The notes beneath the pieces were generated by a model. It saw nothing but the letters and a program-made list of their open reading frames with translations, made no database searches and had not been told where the DNA came from. Shown in pieces: positions 32,366-35,026 of a stretch of 35,026 nt of DNA. The stretch is from Bacteroidales bacterium (lineage in GTDB: Bacteria > Bacteroidota > Bacteroidia > Bacteroidales > UBA932). How positions within the stretch are numbered: position 1 is the stretch's first letter; each line of letters starts with the position of its first letter. A program made the position numbers and the translations under genes. The stretch lies in assembly GCA_016290385.1 (NCBI GenBank), contig JAEETO010000014.1, positions 1 to 35,026 on the forward strand, written 5' to 3'.

Positions 32366-34074
32366 TGAAACGGATCCTCTCGATATTCAGCCTGTTATTC
32401 GTCCTGCTCCCGCTCCGGGCGCAGGTGGCCACGGTGGAAGTGAGCCGCCCCTACGACGTCAATCTCGACGGCATCCAGAAGCCGGCCATTCCCGTTTACG
32501 TCGATGATTCGCTTCATCGTTTCGACGTCCATTTCGACTACTCGATCTTCAACCGCCCGTACAGCGACCTCTACGATTTCACGCCTTATGAAACCATCCA
32601 GCTGGCGACGGTAGGCGCCAACCGCACGCCTTTTGTCTTCGGTCGCTTCGGCGCCCAGTATGTGCCGGGTGACCGCGGAATCATGCCGGCCGGCGAGCTC
32701 TATCTGCAGACCAAGCCCAAGAACGGTTTCTGTTCGGGTTTATATGGCCGCCACAATTCGTTCTTCGGCGACCTGGGCCGTGGCTTCAGTGCTGATCCCA
32801 TTCTCCAGACGGCCCGCATGCAGAATACCGTGGGCGGCGACCTGACCTATGACTGGGCGACCGGTGAGCTGATGTTCGACGTCAAATACGATTTCGACCG
32901 TTATCAGTACACGGCCGAGGATCCCTGGGAACGGTCCCTGCACCGCAACAACAGCCTGACGGCTGCCGTCAATCTGAATTCAGCCCAGAAAGAGGAGAAC
33001 ACAGTCTATTACGACGTGACCTTCTCGTACCGCAATACTTTCAAGGCCTTCACGACAGCCGACATCTACCGCAGTCCCGACACGACCCGTCTCCGCGAAG
33101 GGTTCCTGAAAGTGAACGGCTACGTGGGCGCCTCGTTTGAAAAACACCGTATCTACGTGGACATGAACATCGAGTATGCAAGTTACAGCGGCGTACACGA
33201 TTTCAATATCGGCGTGGTCGAGTTTTCGCCCATCTACCAGCTGAACCTCAAGCGCTTGAAAGCCAAGCTCGGTGTAAAGTTCGGCAGCCGCTACAGCATT
33301 CTGGGCGAAATCGAGGAGCCGGGCCTGGACCTGTCTGCGCGCAGCAGCATCTTCCCCGACTTTGACATCCGCTATACGATTATTGACAAGGCCCTCTGGG
33401 CGCACGCGGTGGTGACGGGCGGCAACGACCTGAATCCCTATTCCCGCATGATCGACGACTGCCCGATCGTGCTGCCGACCTGCAGGATGGACTTCGGTTC
33501 CCGTCCGCTCGACGCTACCTTGACGCTCGAAAGCGTGATTAGCGGACGACTGGGCATCGAGCTGGAAACCAATTACAAGATCTACCGCAACAAGATGATC
33601 TTCACGCCTGTCTATTACGGTTTCAACATGACCCAGATGTTGCCTTCATACCGCAATGTCGACCAGTTCTCCGTGCAGGGTCAGGTCATCTGGCGCTCAC
33701 AGGACCTGACTTTGGGCGGCCGCCTGCGCTATGCCAGCTACAAGGACAGTTACGAGCGGACGGTCGTGACAGAGATGCCGAAGCTCACGGGCGATGCCTT
33801 TGTGCGCTACAATTACCGCGAGCGGCTCATCGCCCAGCTGGAGTGTACCTGGCGCAGCGCCACGAGCGGCAACATCAACATTGCAGATGATATTGTCGAC
33901 CGCTATCAGGTACCGTCCGTCCTGGATGTGGATCTCAATGTCAACTATCTGATCAACAAATATATTACTGTTTTCGGCAAGGTCGGCAACCTTCTCAATC
34001 ACCGCAACCAGTACATGCCGCTCTACCTGGAGCCCGGACGCAATTTCGGCGGCGGTATCTGCTTGAATTTCTAG
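32365..34074 (+). CDS. Outer-membrane beta-barrel protein, TonB-receptor-like without a plug
   Basis: The 569-residue protein has a signal peptide (MKRILSIFSLLFVLLPLRAQ). I use ATG 32365, which overlaps the TPR stop, and not the GTG one codon earlier. Long alternating strands follow, and the end (VFGKVGNLLNHRNQYMPLYL, then PGRNFGGGICLNF with terminal Phe) matches the C-terminus of TonB-dependent receptor barrels. At this length there is no room for the plug domain, and I see no TonB box. It may be a channel or an assembly platform served by the TPR protein. A strong terminator follows 16 bases after the stop. Confidence 0.75.
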   Translation: MKRILSIFSLLFVLLPLRAQVATVEVSRPYDVNLDGIQKPAIPVYVDDSLHRFDVHFDYSIFNRPYSDLYDFTPYETIQLATVGANRTPFVFGRFGAQYVPGDRGIMPAGELYLQTKPKNGFCSGLYGRHNSFFGDLGRGFSADPILQTARMQNTVGGDLTYDWATGELMFDVKYDFDRYQYTAEDPWERSLHRNNSLTAAVNLNSAQKEENTVYYDVTFSYRNTFKAFTTADIYRSPDTTRLREGFLKVNGYVGASFEKHRIYVDMNIEYASYSGVHDFNIGVVEFSPIYQLNLKRLKAKLGVKFGSRYSILGEIEEPGLDLSARSSIFPDFDIRYTIIDKALWAHAVVTGGNDLNPYSRMIDDCPIVLPTCRMDFGSRPLDATLTLESVISGRLGIELETNYKIYRNKMIFTPVYYGFNMTQMLPSYRNVDQFSVQGQVIWRSQDLTLGGRLRYASYKDSYERTVVTEMPKLTGDAFVRYNYRERLIAQLECTWRSATSGNINIADDIVDRYQVPSVLDVDLNVNYLINKYITVFGKVGNLLNHRNQYMPLYLEPGRNFGGGICLNF

Positions 34075-34090
34075 CGCTTCAGAAGCTTGA

Positions 34091-34127
34091 AAAAACGGCG
34101 GAAAAACTAGGTTTTTCCGCCGTTTTT
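34091..34127. terminator. Strong intrinsic terminator before gyrB
   Basis: A perfect 17-bp stem (34091-34107 with 34111-34127) with a 3-nt TAG loop has A5 on the left and T5 on the right. It should work on both strands. It ends the TPR-barrel transcript. Confidence 0.85.
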
Positions 34128-34130
34128 CGT

Positions 34131-34138
34131 TATCTTTG
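34131..34138 (+). promoter_or_regulatory. -7 box for gyrB
   Basis: TATCTTTG is an exact TAnnTTTG, 26 bases before the gyrB ATG and only 3 bases after the terminator stem. The -33 region falls inside the terminator hairpin, so no TTTG is seen there. Confidence 0.5.
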
Positions 34139-34164
34139 TCCGTTTATATGAAGATAGTTTTTTA

Positions 34165-35026
34165 ATGGAACAGAACGAAACCTATTCGGCCGACAGTATC
34201 CAGGTGCTGGAGGGTCTCGAGGCGGTGCGCAAGCGCCCTTCGATGTACATTGGAGATATTGGTCCTCGTGGTCTGCATCATCTTGTATATGAGGTGGTTG
34301 ACAACTCTATCGACGAGGCGCTGGCTGGCTACTGCGACAATATCGTCGTAGTCATCAATGAAGACAATTCGATCACGGTATCCGATAACGGCCGCGGCAT
34401 CCCGACCGGCATGCACGAAAAAGAGAAGCGCAGCGCCCTCGAAGTGGTGCTGACGGTCCTGCATGCGGGCGGCAAATTCAGCAAGGACAGTTATAAAGTC
34501 TCCGGCGGTCTGCACGGCGTGGGCGTCTCCTGCGTCAACGCGCTTTCGACACATCTCAAGGCCGAGGTACATCGCGAAGGCAAGGTCTTCGTGCAGGAAT
34601 TCTCGAAAGGCAAGCCGCTCTACGATGTGAAGGCCGTGGGGGAGGCCTCCGACACGGGAACCATCATCTCGTTCAAGCCCGATCCCGAGATTTTCACGGT
34701 CACGACGGTCTACGACTATGATACCCTGGCCGGCCGCCTCCGCGAACTGGCCTTCCTCAACAAGGGCGTCCGCCTCACCCTCCGCGACATGCGTCCGCGC
34801 GAGAAGGAGTACGACGAAAACGGCAACGAGATCCCGGCCCAGCCTAAGGAGGAAGTCTTCTATTCGGAGCGCGGTCTCATCGAGTTCGTGCAGTATCTCG
34901 ACGGCGTGCGCATGAAACTCACCGAGAAACCGATCTACCTGGAGACCGACAAGGTCCATCCCATCGAGATCGCGATGCACTCCAACGACGGCGGCAGCGA
35001 GCACGTCCGCTCATGTCGCGACCTCA
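34165..35026 (+). CDS. gyrB: DNA gyrase subunit B, N-terminal part (runs off the window)
   Basis: GyrB is the ATPase subunit of DNA gyrase. The 287 codons present cover most of the GHKL ATPase and the start of the transducer domain. Motifs are LEGLEAVRKRPSMYIGD, VYEVVDNSIDEALAGYC (N-box), VSDNGRGIPTG and VSGGLHGVGVSCVNAL. ATG 34165 gives the expected MEQNETYSADSIQVL. No stop occurs before the window end. The last few residues (HVRSCRDL) depart from what I expect of GyrB here, perhaps a sequence error at the edge. ParE is the main alternative, but the YSADSIQVLEGLEAVRKR start favours GyrB. Confidence 0.93.
   Translation, partial: MEQNETYSADSIQVLEGLEAVRKRPSMYIGDIGPRGLHHLVYEVVDNSIDEALAGYCDNIVVVINEDNSITVSDNGRGIPTGMHEKEKRSALEVVLTVLHAGGKFSKDSYKVSGGLHGVGVSCVNALSTHLKAEVHREGKVFVQEFSKGKPLYDVKAVGEASDTGTIISFKPDPEIFTVTTVYDYDTLAGRLRELAFLNKGVRLTLRDMRPREKEYDENGNEIPAQPKEEVFYSERGLIEFVQYLDGVRMKLTEKPIYLETDKVHPIEIAMHSNDGGSEHVRSCRDL

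Noticed and set aside
34980..35026. Possible frameshift near the end of gyrB
   Set aside because: The last few residues look atypical, but the window stops before this can be judged.

Overview
The window looks like a chromosomal segment from a member of the Bacteroidota, probably a fairly GC-rich member of the Bacteroidales. The evidence is mixed. Several genes are preceded by the characteristic TAnnTTTG -7 box. There are lipoproteins with Cys lipoboxes, a UbiE-type methyltransferase suited to menaquinone synthesis, a plugless TonB-receptor-like barrel paired with a TPR protein, and a DUF177-rpmF pair. I cannot name the species from sequence alone.

Region 1 (1-5924, + strand) is a purine and one-carbon block: the end of purN, then purH, bcp, purD and folD. 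FolD makes the 10-formyl-THF used by PurN and PurH. The block is interrupted at about 1.7-3.3 kb by an AT-richer insert. The insert carries a gene fusing an AbiEi-like winged-helix domain to a minimal nucleotidyltransferase, flanked by hairpins and an 81-nt palindromic repeat. A second copy of that repeat lies at 17928-18008.

Region 2 (5953-12891, + strand) is the most unusual part. A small outer-membrane barrel protein is followed, 2 to 7 bases apart, by three paralogous lipoproteins built from five 54-residue coiled-coil repeats. The first two end in a beta-rich domain of about 390 residues; the third has lost that domain. They look like surface stalk or adhesin-like proteins with no name I can assign.

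Region 3 (12922-17923, + strand) holds a POT-family peptide transporter, a D-2-hydroxyacid dehydrogenase, and a LemA plus DUF2207 pair. Region 4 (18022-21286, - strand) is a tight operon in which start and stop codons overlap. It encodes a lipoprotein substrate-binding domain fused to a permease, with the binding lobes in permuted order, then an ABC ATPase with an extra C-terminal domain, then menG/ubiE.

Region 5 (21296-25886) holds tRNA-Leu(GAG), guaA (- strand), divergent typA, DUF177-rpmF and tRNA-Arg(CCU). Region 6 (25908-29341, - strand) is ftsE-nth-xerD-alpha/beta hydrolase. Region 7 (29384-34127, + strand) is a large secreted TPR protein and a barrel protein, closed by a strong terminator. 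The window ends inside gyrB.

The best candidates for something undescribed are the triplet of repeat lipoproteins, the permuted binding-protein/permease fusion, the 81-nt palindromic element, and the winged-helix/nucleotidyltransferase fusion.
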